Below, one piece after another: positions 41,474 through 51,000 of a DNA stretch of 55,837 nt (its first letter is position 1; each line of letters opens with the position of its first letter). Origin of the DNA: Halorussus ruber. Its GTDB lineage: Archaea; Halobacteriota; Halobacteria; Halobacteriales; Haladaptataceae. The stretch spans positions 1 through 55,837 of the forward strand of contig NZ_SBIT01000020.1 in the NCBI RefSeq assembly GCF_004765785.1. The letters run 5' to 3'. Below the pieces are notes generated by a model, which did not search any database, had not been told where the DNA came from, and saw only the letters and a list, made by a program, of their open reading frames with translations. Both the position numbers and the translations under genes were made by a program.

Positions 41474-41797
41474 TCAGTAGAGTTCCCCGCCCAGCGGGAC
41501 CCCCTCGTCCGGCGCGACGAGGACGGGATGGCCCTCCTCGTCGGGGACGCCCACGGTCAGGACCTCGGACTCGTAGCCCGCGATGCGGACCGAGCCGAGA
41601 TTCGTCGCGCAGAGGACCTGCCGACCGACGAGTTCGGCGGGGTCGTAGTTGTACCCGGTCTGGGCGACCGACTGGACCTCCTCGTCGCCGAGGTCGATTT
41701 TCAGCTTGGCCATCTCGGGCTTGTTCGTCGCGGGGAACTCCTCGGCGTCTGTGACCTCGCCGACGCGGAAGGTGGTGTCGAACGGACCTTCGGACAT
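41474..41797 (-). CDS. tRNA-binding-domain (CsaA/MetRS-C-like) protein
   Basis: A 107-residue OB-fold protein: FDTTFRVGEVTDAEEFPATN, AKLKIDLGDEEVQSVAQTGY, then LVGRQVLCATNLGSVRIAGY and ESEVLTVGVPDEEG. This is the stand-alone version of the tRNA-binding domain in methionyl- and phenylalanyl-tRNA synthetases and in CsaA. Members bind tRNA or other RNA. The start at MSEGPFDTT fits the family. Confidence 0.9.
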   Translation of the reverse strand: MSEGPFDTTFRVGEVTDAEEFPATNKPEMAKLKIDLGDEEVQSVAQTGYNYDPAELVGRQVLCATNLGSVRIAGYESEVLTVGVPDEEGHPVLVAPDEGVPLGGELY

Positions 41798-41917
41798 GGG
41801 GACTGCTTGTGCGGCATCTGACTTAAGTATCGAGTCGGAGGCAGACCGTGGTGGTCGGATTTGGGTGACAAATCTCCGGAATCGCTCGGTGGAACAATCT
41901 ACGCTCCTTGGCGGACT

Positions 41918-42033
41918 GAAAGGGCGAGCGCGGTTCGCATTTACGTGGTCGTCTCAGCGACCCCTATCGGAGGCGAATCGAAGGTGAGCCGGAGATATGT
42001 CGCTGAGCGACCGCGAACCGCGCGAGGGCTTTC
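41918..42033 (+). ncRNA. Structured hairpin element, copy 2 of 3
   Basis: Outer arms GAAAGGGCGAGCGCGGTTCGC and GCGAACCGCGCGAGGGCTTTC (arms of about 20 bp with small slips). The inner stem CTCAGCGAC / GTCGCTGAG is followed by the CCC opposite T loop and the TATC / GATA helix shared with copies 1 and 3. The apical part is longer than in copy 1. The region 41798-42094 contains no gene. It sits 120 bp upstream of the tRNA-binding gene start and 60 bp from repeat copy B. Confidence 0.55.
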
Positions 42034-42094
42034 GAAACTACAGCTTGCGATTCGACTGACTTCTCCGAACACTCCGGAAACTACGGAGGAAGGA

Positions 42095-42359
42095 AACAGG
42101 AAGCTAGCTTCAGGCGTGAGCCGAGGCGTCTCCCGCAACCGCCCCGCACTGCGACCGCACCTCGTCCTCCCCAGCCTCCTCCTTCGCTCCTTGCAGTCGC
42201 TCAGTCGTCCACCGTCAGAGGCAAGCTCTGACGAGCCTTGCCTCGCTACGCTCGGCAAGACCTCGCGCGACGGTGGTGTGGCACGGAGGCACCGGCGGAC
42301 AACCCGCGTCCGCCGAGCAGTCACTCGCTACGCTCGTGACGACCGCGCCAGCGCGCGCC
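42095..42359 (+). repeat. Palindrome-rich interspersed repeat, copy B
   Basis: Starts AACAGGAAGCTAGCTTCAGG and shares CCGCCCCGCACTGCGACCGC and CTCCCCAGCCTC with copies A and C. The last 80 bp (42280-42359) are identical to the complement of 46785-46864 in copy C. Internal palindromes include GTCACTCGC/GCTCGTGAC and GGCGGAC...GTCCGCC. It ends 87 bp from the stop of the beta-helix gene at 42447, on its 3' side; the spacer is AT-rich. Confidence 0.8.
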
Positions 42360-42446
42360 GGAGTAGAAGGGGGAGGTTAGCCCCTCCTAAGAAATATTAC
42401 TATATGTTTTAGCAATATATACAATTACTAAACATATATATTCATA

Positions 42447-43502
42447 TCAAGCCGGAACGCTGTTGTTCTCGCTCCCACGAGCAGTCACGAAGTTCCGCCG
42501 GTTGTCCCGAACGACGTTCGCCCGGAAGCGGTTGTCGCTGGAGGCCAGCAGGGAGACTCCTCGCCGGTTGCCCGTCACGCGGTTCTCGACCACCGAGTTG
42601 CGGTCGCTCTCGATGAACAGCAGCCCGTCGCGGTTGCCCGTCGCCAGATTTCCCCGGAGGTGGTTCCCGTCGCTGTTCCGGAGGCGGAACCCGACCGCGT
42701 TGTCCCGGGCGCGGTTCCCCCGGAGCGTGTTGTTCGCCGCGTCGTCGGCCAGAAAGACGCCGTAGAAGCGGTTTCGGAGGCGGAGGTCCGCGACCAGATT
42801 CGCGTCCGCCGCCGAGAGCCAGACGCCCGCGATGCGGTTGCCGGTCGCGCTTCCGCCGACCACTCGGTTCTCGTCCGCGCCGACCGCCACGACGCCGTAC
42901 TCGTTACTTCGGGCGGTCACGTTCCGAATCCGGTTGCCCGACGAGTCGGCCCCGAGGTGGACGCCGAAGAGCGCGTTTCCGACAGCAGAGAGATTCTCGC
43001 CGCGGTTTCGGTCGCTGTCGTCAACCAGCGAGACGCCGTGGACCGCGTTGTCGGCGGCGCGCACGTCGGCGAGGCGATTCTCGCTCGCGCTGTAGAGGCG
43101 AACACCGACCCGGCTCTCGGTGGCGGTCACGTCGTCGAGTCGGCCCCGGTCGGCCTCGGTCAGGCGCACCGCGTCGTCCCACTCGGCGACCGTGAGATTG
43201 CGGATTGTGACGTTCGAGACGCTCCGCGCCCACGTGCCGACCGTGACTCCTGCGGTGCCGAAGGCTCCGCGTCCGTCCACGAGGTGACCCCTGCCGTTCA
43301 GAGTCACGTCGCTGGCCCGGATTCGGATGCACTGGCCCGCCGCGGCGTTCCGGATGTCGGCGGTGAGCGCGTAGGTTCCGGGTTCGGAGAGAGTCGTGCA
43401 GGAGTCGATGGTCGCGGGTTCGGTCGGTCGTTCGGCGGGAACAGTCGGCGAACCAGCCGCCGGAAGCGCGACGAGCAGGACGACGAGGAGCGCGCGGCGC
43501 AT
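42447..43502 (-). CDS. Secreted right-handed beta-helix (NosD/CASH-type) protein
   Basis: A 351-residue protein from the ATG at 43502, with a signal peptide (MRRALLVVLLVALPAAGSPT). The mature N-terminus IDSCTTLSEPGTYALTADIR and CIRIRASDVTLNGRGHLVDG is followed by many 22-residue beta-helix coils with an N-x-(I/V)-x-G pattern (SENRLADVRAADNAVHGVSL, ADENRVVGGSATGNRIAGVW and similar). Such folds occur in carbohydrate-active or surface proteins. It shares its N-terminal block with the gene at 46139. The frame stays open far upstream, but that part overlaps rad25 antisense and is not coding. Confidence 0.82.
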   Translation of the reverse strand: MRRALLVVLLVALPAAGSPTVPAERPTEPATIDSCTTLSEPGTYALTADIRNAAAGQCIRIRASDVTLNGRGHLVDGRGAFGTAGVTVGTWARSVSNVTIRNLTVAEWDDAVRLTEADRGRLDDVTATESRVGVRLYSASENRLADVRAADNAVHGVSLVDDSDRNRGENLSAVGNALFGVHLGADSSGNRIRNVTARSNEYGVVAVGADENRVVGGSATGNRIAGVWLSAADANLVADLRLRNRFYGVFLADDAANNTLRGNRARDNAVGFRLRNSDGNHLRGNLATGNRDGLLFIESDRNSVVENRVTGNRRGVSLLASSDNRFRANVVRDNRRNFVTARGSENNSVPA

Positions 43503-43621
43503 ACCGGACGTTCGTTTCTGCCAACTATCGTTATTCGGCCGATTCCGTGGCGTAACGCGGATTATCGACGGGGAATCTCGCTCCGACTCGGTTACGGTCG
43601 GCGTCCTCGGCGGGCGGTCAG

Positions 43622-45577
43622 CTACGGCCTGCGGTCTTCCACGGCCTCCGCGCTCCGCTCGGTCACTCGGACCCCCTTCGCCGAGAGGTGTTGCATCCGT
43701 CGGCGCGCGAAGTCCTCCTCGGTCGTGCCCCGGGTGGCGAGGACGTACATCCGGGCGCTCCCCGTCGGGCGCATCGTCCGGCCAGCGCGCTGTGCGCCCT
43801 GTCGGCGCGACCCGCCGAGGCCCGAGGCGACGATTGCCAACTCGGCGTCGGGCAGGTCGATGCCCTCGTCGCCGACCCGCGAGACGACGAGCGTGTCGCG
43901 CTCGCCCGACTTGAACTCCTGAAGCAGGTGCTGTCTGCGGGCGTGGCGCATCTCGCCCGAGATGAACGGGACGCCGAGCGCCTCGGCCAGTTCGTCGCCT
44001 TGGTCGAGGTACTCCACGAAAATCAGGGTCTTGGCGTGGGGATGCTCCCCGCGCAGGTGGCGAATCTCGTCCAACTTGGCCGGGTTGCTCGCGGCGATCT
44101 GGCGCTTCTCGTGGCCCTCGGCGGTGCCGTACTCGTGGCGGTAGGTCTCGTCGTCCCACGGGACGTAGCGAATCTGGACCTCGGGTTCTTGGACGTATCC
44201 GGCCTCGAACAGCGCGTCCCAGTCGGTCCCGATGGGCGGGCCGATGAGGGTGAAGATTTCCTCCTCCTTGTCGTCCTCGCGGACCGGCGTGGCCGAGAGG
44301 CCGAGGCGGTGCTTGCTCTGGAGTTCCACGGAGCGGCGGAAGACCCGACTCGGCACGTGATGGACCTCGTCGTAGATGATGAGACCCCACTCGCGCTGGT
44401 CGAAAAGCTGGCGATGGCGGTCCATCCCGGCGGTCTGGTAGGTGGCGATGGTGACGGGTCGCACGTCCTTCTCGCCGCCGTGGTACTCACCGATTTGGTC
44501 GGGCGAGAGATTCGTGTGGGCCAGCAGCTCCTCGCGCCACTGATTTGCGAGTTCCCTCCCCGGCACCAGAATCAGGGTCTCGCCGCCGACCGCCTCGATT
44601 GCGCCCATCCCGGCGACGGTCTTGCCGCTTCCGGGCGGGCCGACGAGGACGCCCGCCTTCTGCTGGACGAACTGGTTGACCCACTCCTGCTGGTAGCGCC
44701 GGAGGTCGAGGCCGAGGTCCACGTCCAACTCCTCGCCGGTTTCGAGGTCCCGCTCGTCGCTGACGGGGTATCCGGCCTCGTAGAGGATGCGCTTGACCTC
44801 GGCGACGGACTCCTCGGCGACCCAACTTTCGGTATCCGAGAGGGGCGCGCGGAGTTGGCCCGAGTCGAGTTTCTGGCGCGCGACGTTGCCCATCAGGTCC
44901 TCGCTTGCGGCTTCGAGGACGACGTAGCCGTCCTCGTCGTCGGTTCGGAGGACGAACTGGCGGGCGCGCTTCCACTGGCCCTCTATCCACTCTTCGAGGT
45001 GGGGCGACCGCTCGGGGAGCACGTCCCTGACGGTGCCGATGAGGTCCTCGAAGTCGTCGAAGGGCGCGGCCCAGACGTCCTCTTGGCGAATCTCGTACAT
45101 GTACCCGCCGTCGCGGGTGGTGTCCACGAGGTGGGCGAACTGCGAGAGTTGCGCCCGGGTGAACTGGGTCGGTTGGTCCACGACCAACTCGCGGCGCTTG
45201 GGGAAGACGACCACGCGCTCGCGGTCGGCGAGTTCGCCCCAGTCGGTCGGGTACCAGACCACGGGGTCGTTGGACACGTCGAGGCGCTCGACGCCCTTGC
45301 CCTCGCCCTCCGAGAGGCCCGAGAGGGCGTCGTCAGTTTCGGCTTGGGACCGGTCGAGCGCGCGGGCGACCTCCTCGGCGGTGACGACCGGGCGTCCGAA
45401 CTCCTCGACGGCGTCGTGGAACTCCTCGACGTCCACCGAGGAGGAGGCGTCGTCGCTTTCGGTGGAGTCGGTCGGGTCGCTCTCGGCGGGGACAGTCTGG
45501 TCGTCCGGTGATTCTCTGCTCTCGGACTCGTCGCTCGGGGGGTCCGCTGGGCCAACGTCGTCCTCGGAATCAGTCAT
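43622..45577 (-). CDS. rad25: XPB/Rad25-type DNA helicase
   Basis: A 651-residue superfamily 2 helicase. An acidic N-terminus (residues 1-50) leads to a winged-helix region, then an XPB-type damage-recognition area. The helicase core has GVLVGPPGSGKTVAGMG (Walker A, about 311-318), ATYQTAGM, LIIYDEVHHVPS (DEVHH, about 403), GLSATPVREDD (motif III), and in the second domain LVVSRVGDEGIDLPDAEL and RQGAQRAGRTMRP (motif VI). Archaeal XPB homologues unwind DNA with 3'-5' polarity and work with Bax1-like nucleases, though no such gene is adjacent here. It lies between two paralogous beta-helix genes. Confidence 0.93.
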   Translation of the reverse strand: MTDSEDDVGPADPPSDESESRESPDDQTVPAESDPTDSTESDDASSSVDVEEFHDAVEEFGRPVVTAEEVARALDRSQAETDDALSGLSEGEGKGVERLDVSNDPVVWYPTDWGELADRERVVVFPKRRELVVDQPTQFTRAQLSQFAHLVDTTRDGGYMYEIRQEDVWAAPFDDFEDLIGTVRDVLPERSPHLEEWIEGQWKRARQFVLRTDDEDGYVVLEAASEDLMGNVARQKLDSGQLRAPLSDTESWVAEESVAEVKRILYEAGYPVSDERDLETGEELDVDLGLDLRRYQQEWVNQFVQQKAGVLVGPPGSGKTVAGMGAIEAVGGETLILVPGRELANQWREELLAHTNLSPDQIGEYHGGEKDVRPVTIATYQTAGMDRHRQLFDQREWGLIIYDEVHHVPSRVFRRSVELQSKHRLGLSATPVREDDKEEEIFTLIGPPIGTDWDALFEAGYVQEPEVQIRYVPWDDETYRHEYGTAEGHEKRQIAASNPAKLDEIRHLRGEHPHAKTLIFVEYLDQGDELAEALGVPFISGEMRHARRQHLLQEFKSGERDTLVVSRVGDEGIDLPDAELAIVASGLGGSRRQGAQRAGRTMRPTGSARMYVLATRGTTEEDFARRRMQHLSAKGVRVTERSAEAVEDRRP

Positions 45578-45740
45578 CGAACCGCGATAGGGGCGTGAGA
45601 ATTAAACGATTTGCGCTATTAAAATCGATTCTTTTACATTGAACGGCGGGGTTGAATTTCCAACTAATGGCCACAAGATTTATTTCTGTATATTGACAGC
45701 CAGAGTAAAGCTTGAGTAGTGTGGGTTTGACGGGGGTCAC

Positions 45741-45884
45741 ATGGACACGGGAATCGCGGCCATTGAACGCTGTGCGTACTGCCGGGAGTACGTTCCGATT
45801 ACAGTCTTACCAGTCGCTCCGAAGGACGGCCCAATTTCGGCGGAAGTGGCCGTCTGCGAAGAGTGCCGCACCGACGGTCGCTGA
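45741..45884 (+). CDS. 47-residue zinc-ribbon microprotein
   Basis: ATG at 45741 to TGA at 45882. The product has RCAYCREYVPI and VCEECRTDGR, a C-x2-C...C-x2-C zinc ribbon with a 25-residue spacer. It was too short for long-ORF searches. AT-rich sequence (45600-45720) upstream may hold its promoter. Nothing else is seen in the 45578-46138 gap beyond the two short flanks. Confidence 0.6.
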   Translation: MDTGIAAIERCAYCREYVPITVLPVAPKDGPISAEVAVCEECRTDGR

Positions 45885-46138
45885 GGCCGCGAGTGCAGAA
45901 CCGGGTCGGTAGTAGAGCGGACGTGCGCCGAATCGGTCCGGCCGGTCGGCGAGTCGGCCGTCGAGTTGGTCGGTCCGGACCGAGGTCGGTTCGCCACGCG
46001 GGACGGAGAGCGCCTGCCAGAGCGGCGAAAAGCCGGTTGCCGTTCGCCCGCGATTAGTCGCCCCTTACTGTTTCGTTTACGGCAGTTCGGCGTCGAACCG
46101 CCGCGAGGTATAACTGCCCCTCTGTCGTTGCTGGGAAC

Positions 46139-46720
46139 GTGACTTCCCGAGACGTTCGCACGCTCGGCGTACTCTTCGTCGCGCTCGCGCTGGCCGTCGG
46201 CGGTGGTGCCGTCGTCGGCGCTGGCCTGACCGGCGCGGCGAGTCCGACCGACGCGGCCCAGAACAGCATCGACTCGTGTACCACCATCGACCAATCGGGC
46301 ACCTACGTCCTGACCAAAGACATCGAGAACGGCGGCAAGACCCCCATCTCGAAGTCCTGCATCACGATTACCGCCGACGACGTGACCTTCGACGGCGACG
46401 GCCACCGCATCGACGGCCGCGGCGTCAGCCACACCAAGGCCATCGCGGTCAAAGACGCTGAGGGCGTCACCGTCGAGAACGTCGAGGTCAACGACTGGCA
46501 CGCTGGCCTCCTCGTCAAACAGGGGTCGGCCACGCTCCAGAACGTGACGACGTTCTCGAACGCCTACGGCGTCCGACTGGAGCAGCCCAACGACGTCCGA
46601 CTCGAGAACAGCAACGTCTCGGACAACCTCGTCGGCGTCTACACCGACAACCGGAGTCTGACCCTCGACGGGACGAAGTTCTCGGAGAACGAACTGAAGA
46701 TTCAACGCGACGGCGGGTAA
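46139..46720 (+). CDS. Short secreted right-handed beta-helix protein, paralogue of 42447
   Basis: A 193-residue protein with a GTG start (46139) and a signal peptide (TLGVLFVALALAVGGGAVVG). The mature N-terminus NSIDSCTTIDQSGTYVLTKD and CITITADDVTFDGDGHRIDG match the longer gene at 42447, but here only about four coils follow (KAIAVKDAEGVTVENVEVND, LLVKQGSATLQNVTTFSNAY and so on). It ends DGTKFSENELKIQRDGG. It could be a short functional version or the truncated relic of a longer protein. It mirrors the other copy across rad25. Confidence 0.8.
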   Translation: MTSRDVRTLGVLFVALALAVGGGAVVGAGLTGAASPTDAAQNSIDSCTTIDQSGTYVLTKDIENGGKTPISKSCITITADDVTFDGDGHRIDGRGVSHTKAIAVKDAEGVTVENVEVNDWHAGLLVKQGSATLQNVTTFSNAYGVRLEQPNDVRLENSNVSDNLVGVYTDNRSLTLDGTKFSENELKIQRDGG

Positions 46721-46784
46721 GCGAAGCAAGAGCAGTTTTCGGCGACTCTTCGCGGGATTTGTGAGTACTCGATTATAGTTGTTT

Positions 46785-47008
46785 GGCGCGCGCTGGCGCG
46801 GTCGTCACGAGCGTAGCGAGTGACTGCTCGGCGGACGCGGGTTGTCCGCCGGTGCCTCCGTGCCGCGCCATCGTCGCGCGAGGGATGAGTAGCGCAGGAG
46901 CGAAGCGACGAGCAACGCAATCGGTTGGGGAGGGTGTGGCCCGCGGTCGCGGGGCGGTGCTGTGCGGTGACTCCTCGGCTTCGGCAATAGTTAACTCCGT
47001 TTCCTGTT
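46785..47008 (-). repeat. Palindrome-rich interspersed repeat, copy C
   Basis: Read on the minus strand it starts AACAGGAAACGGAGTTAACT, passes CCGCACAGCACCGCCCCGCG and CTCCCCAACCG, and ends with the same 80 bp as copy B. It is therefore inverted with respect to B, and lies 64 bp from the stop of the beta-helix gene at 46139, on its 3' side. No coding frame is supported in the 46721-47141 gap. Confidence 0.8.
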
Positions 47009-47096
47009 CGACTCTACTTAGCGAGGAGGCCAAAAATCGTATTACCCCGCGAGGACGCTAAAAGTTCGACTCTACTTAGCGAGGAGACCAAAAATC
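47006..47096 (+). repeat. 33-bp direct repeat, two copies 58 bp apart
   Basis: A 33-bp segment starting GTTCGACTCTACTTAGCGAG and ending CCAAAAATC occurs at 47006-47038 and, with about one change, at 47064-47096. It lies at the edge of repeat copy C. The gap between the two contains CCCCGCGAGGACGC. It might be a duplicated target or element end. Confidence 0.8.
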
Positions 47097-47141
47097 AGCA
47101 ATACTAGCGTTCGGAACTGCCACGAACGCAAATCCGAGGTC

Positions 47142-47441
47142 TCACCCGGTCGGAAGCTTCTCTTCGACGTCACTCGCTACCGACTGAAACCGTTCCTCGA
47201 ACTGGTCTTTCAGGGTCGCGGCCTCGTCCTCGAACCGCTCGACCTCGCGCTCGACGTAGTAGACCTTCTCAGAGGGGATGCGCCGCACCGTGTCGTTGCC
47301 CGCGTCGTCCTCGCCGGTCTTGACCAGCCAGTGGTCTTGGAAGTAGACCACGTGTTCGTTCTGAACCGTGAGTTCGCTCGGGTCCTCCTCGTGGGGGTCG
47401 TCGTAGACGACCGTCGCCTCTCCGAGTTCGCGTTCGACCAT
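47142..47441 (-). CDS. Haloarchaeal conserved small acidic protein
   Basis: A 99-residue protein: MVERELGEATVVYDDPHEED, then NEHVVYFQDHWLVKTGEDDA (two beta-strands), RRIPSEKVYYVEREVERFED and a C-terminal helix EAATLKDQFEERFQSVASDV. The last part could form a coiled coil. No family is recognised. It lies between repeat copy C and hairpin copy 3 on the strand that both are read from. Confidence 0.7.
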   Translation of the reverse strand: MVERELGEATVVYDDPHEEDPSELTVQNEHVVYFQDHWLVKTGEDDAGNDTVRRIPSEKVYYVEREVERFEDEAATLKDQFEERFQSVASDVEEKLPTG

Positions 47442-48070
47442 ACGTCACCTCCGACAGCGAGGAGGTTAACGAATGGGGCCGAAGTTCGAGATGAATCGTG
47501 GTTTTGCGTTCGGGGAGAGTCGTGACTGTAAACGCTTCTCGAAGCCCCCACGCGGTCGCGGTCGCTCCTCGACATATCCGACGGACGTGGTTGCGACGGA
47601 TAGGGGTCGAGGAGCGACCAAGCCTCCGGCGCGATCGCGCGGCCCCTTCATCCCTCCCTGTCAGTTAGTGAGTCGAGCGTTTACCGGTGGTTCGTAGCGC
47701 CGAGCGCCGCCATGGCGACTTGCCAGTCGAGTGCCCCCATCGGTCGGACGTTCCACCGAGCGCATCCGCGGCGGCTGGTCGGCCTGCCATCGCAGAGGAG
47801 TACCGCCGGTCGCCCGCCAGCGCGTATCTCGAACCCCGGCGAGAGAGCAAAGAAACCCAACCCGTTGTTTAAGCAATATTTTTGCTCGGGAAAGAATAAA
47901 TTATATTTCCCTGTACCCACGCGAACGGCGTGTAAGCGACTCCTATCGGGGGTTACCCGCCTGCTGTCTTTCTGGTACGTTCGGTCTGCGAGAACGTAGC
48001 GAACTCCAGAATTCACGCAAGAGAGTCCATAACAAAGGGAAATACCGGAATACGGTGGGGTAGTAGCGTA
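47442..48070. other. 629-bp intergenic region
   Basis: The first half holds hairpin copy 3 (47541-47653). The second half contains no gene that I can support. An AT-rich stretch (47870-47905, with AATATTTTTGC and AATAAATTATATTTCC) and the last 100 bp, up to the ATG at 48071, probably hold the promoter of the large PKD protein gene. Confidence 0.5.
47541..47653 (-). ncRNA. Structured hairpin element, copy 3 of 3
   Basis: Read on the minus strand: GAAGGGGCCGCGCGATCGCG, then the inner stem CTCCTCGAC / GTCGAGGAG, the CCC opposite T loop, TATCCG / CGGATA closing a 16-base loop, then CGACCGCGACCGCG and GGGGGCTTC. Flanking-stem pairs differ from both other copies on both strands while pairing is kept. 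It lies 100 bp upstream of the 99-residue gene. Confidence 0.55.
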
Positions 48071-51000
48071 ATGGATACCGATAAAACCACGATATTGAGT
48101 CTCGCGCTGACGGTGCTGTTAGTCACGTCGGCGCTTCCGGCAGGCATCGTCGGGCTGGTCGGCACGGCCAGCGCGCAGGACGCCAGCGGAGCGTGGTACA
48201 CCGTCCGGCAACCCGAAGCTGGCGTGTGCCACGAGGTCCGCGCGTTCTCGCACGACCATCCGAAGATGGAACCAGAGGTAGACGTCCGCGGGAGTATCCC
48301 CCACTTCACGGAGCCGCGAGAGGCGGACGTGTACGGGGACTTCCGCGACCCCGACTGGGGCGGATTCGAGTCCATCGAGTCCATCATGGACTACCGCTAC
48401 CGGTACTATCCGGAGGGCCCCAGCGAGAGCCACGCCGTCGGGCAGACGTCCTACTACGCGCCGTACCTCAACGACCAGTACCGCCACGAGGGGTGGGACT
48501 ACGGCACCTACGGCCTCTACAACTGGTCGGACAACGGCGAGAGCCACATGTTCTTCTACGAGAATCCCAACGGCGAGGTCAGCCTCGTCATCCGCCACGA
48601 CCGGATTTACGAGGAGACCGGCACGTCCTCGCACAACCCCTACAACGGGATTTACGGACCCGGCGACGGCTTCTTCGAGGAGTCGCCGGGCGGCGGGGCC
48701 GCCGAGTGGCAGTTCCGCAACCTCCCGAACGGCGAGTGGGCGTACATCGACGACATGTATCCCCGCGAGGACATGGACGACGAGTACTACGACGCGAGCG
48801 GAACCCGGTACGGCCACCGCGAGGCCGAGTACGACTCCGAGCCGCTCGAATCCTTCCACCCGAGCGAAGACGGTCGGTTCTTCGAGATAAACTGGTTCTG
48901 GGGGTCGGGCGGCACCGACGGCGGTGCCTACCGCGGCTTCGAGAACCTCGGCGGGCGAGAGACCGTCATCGAACCCTCGTTCTCGAACATCGACGCGTGG
49001 CAGGTCCGGACCAACGACGGGAGCACGAACGGCCAGCAGTTGGGCCTCGACATGAGCAGCGAACTCGTCATCCAGCGCGGTCAGCACTGCCCGGACGTGA
49101 GTCTCGGCACTCGCCCGAGCGACAACCCGCCTGAAGCGGGCGAGACCGTGACCTTCACCGCGAACGTGGACGAGAGCATCGAGACCTACTACTGGGACAT
49201 CGACGGCGACGGCGAAGCCGAGGAGACCACCTCCAGCGGGACCTTCGACTACACGTACAACTCCGCCCAGAGCGGGACCGTGAGCGTGACGGTCGAGACG
49301 CCCGACGGCATCCGCGACAGCGACAGCATCTCCTTCGAGGTCGCCCAGAACCTCCCACCGACCGCGAGAGTACACGTTGACCCCGGCGAGAAGGGCCTGC
49401 CCGAGTACCACGTCGTCGGCGAGCGAATCGTCCTCGACGCGAGCGAGAGTACCGACAACAGCGGCCCGCCGTCCGACGAATACGAGTGGGACTTCGGCGA
49501 CGGGACGAACGGAACGAGCGACTCGCGGGTCGCCCACACCTACGACGAGACCGGTACCTACGAGGTCACGGTGGAGGTCAGCGACCCCGCCGGAAACACC
49601 GACACCGAGACCATCACCGTCGAAATCGTCGAGGAGGACACCGAGTCGCCCACCGCCAGAGCCGACCTCCCCGACGAAATCGAGGCGGGCGCGACCCTGA
49701 CCTTCGACGGCGGCGATAGCGACGACAACCGCGGCATCCAGACCTACCGGTGGGACTACAACGGCGACGGAAGCTACGAGAACCGGACTGGACGGGCGAC
49801 CCACGAGGCCGCGCCCTTCGATTCGCAGGGGCAAGCCAACGTCACCCTCCAAGTCGAGGACGGCGGCGGCAACGTCGATAACACGACGGTCCCGGTGACG
49901 GTCCACCGGGGCCTGGACCCGAACGTCACCGAGGTCTCGGTCCCCGACGAGGTCTCGGCGAACGAGGAGTTCGAGGTCTCCTCGCGGGTCGAGGACAACG
50001 GTCGCGTGGCGAGCGTGACCTATCGGTTCAGCGACGGCGAGACCGAGACGATAGAAGCCGACTCCTCGACCGACACCTTCGAGAGTAGCGCCACCCACGC
50101 CTTCGGCAGCACGGGCACGCCGACGGTCTGGGTCGTGGCCCGCGACGCGGCGGGCAACGAGGTCTCCTCGGACCAGTACACCGTCAACGTCACCGACGCG
50201 CCGAACGCGGTCCTCTCGGCCTCGACCAACGAGACCGAGGCGGGCGAGCCGGTGACGCTCGACGCCAGCGGAAGTAGCGACGCCAGCGGTCAGGTCGTGG
50301 AGTACCAGTGGGACTTCGACGGCGACGGCAGGCCCGAGGAGACGACGAACTCCTCTCGGCCGAGCGTGAACGCGACCTACGACGACGGCGACACCTACGA
50401 CGCGACCGTGACGGTCGTGGACGACACGGGCCGGATCGACACCGCGTCGGTCGAAATCGAGGTCGAGGACGACGAAGACGAGCGCGCCGCGATCGGTGGC
50501 GGCGGAGGCGGCGGTGCCAGCCTCGGCCCGCCGCCGGTCTCGACCGACGTCGAGAAATCGGGGTCGAACGCGGCGAAAATCGACGTGCGGAACGCCCAGT
50601 CCGACCAGACGATTACGGCCGGTCTGCCCGCCAGCGCGACCAGCAACCAGACCGGCGTGCAGTTCGAGCGCGTTGCCATCGACGTGCGGCGCGACGACCC
50701 CCACGTCGTCTTCCAGACCGCCGCGAGCGCCGAGTCGCCCAGCGGCGTCACGCAACTGACCGAGGCCGACGAGGCGATGGCGTACCTCCAGATGGACGCC
50801 AAGTACCTCGACAGGGGCGTGCGGAACGCGACCGTCGAGTTCACGGTCCAGAAGTCCGCGCTCGGCGCGCTGGGGTCGGCCGACGACGTGTCGGTCCACC
50901 AGTACGACGACGGCTGGACGGAACTCAACGCGACGGTCGTGAAGACGACCGGCGACGCGGTGCAACTGAAGGCGACGGCCCACAGCCTCGGCACACTCGC

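Noticed and set aside
41861-42412. A 183-residue plus-strand frame over hairpin 2 and repeat B
   Set aside because: The frame consists of palindromic repeat sequence, and its shared segment with the complement of copy C reflects the repeat, not a protein family.
48119-50983. A 954-residue minus-strand open frame
   Set aside because: Antisense to the PKD/PGF-CTERM gene, which has a clear signal peptide, domains and anchor.
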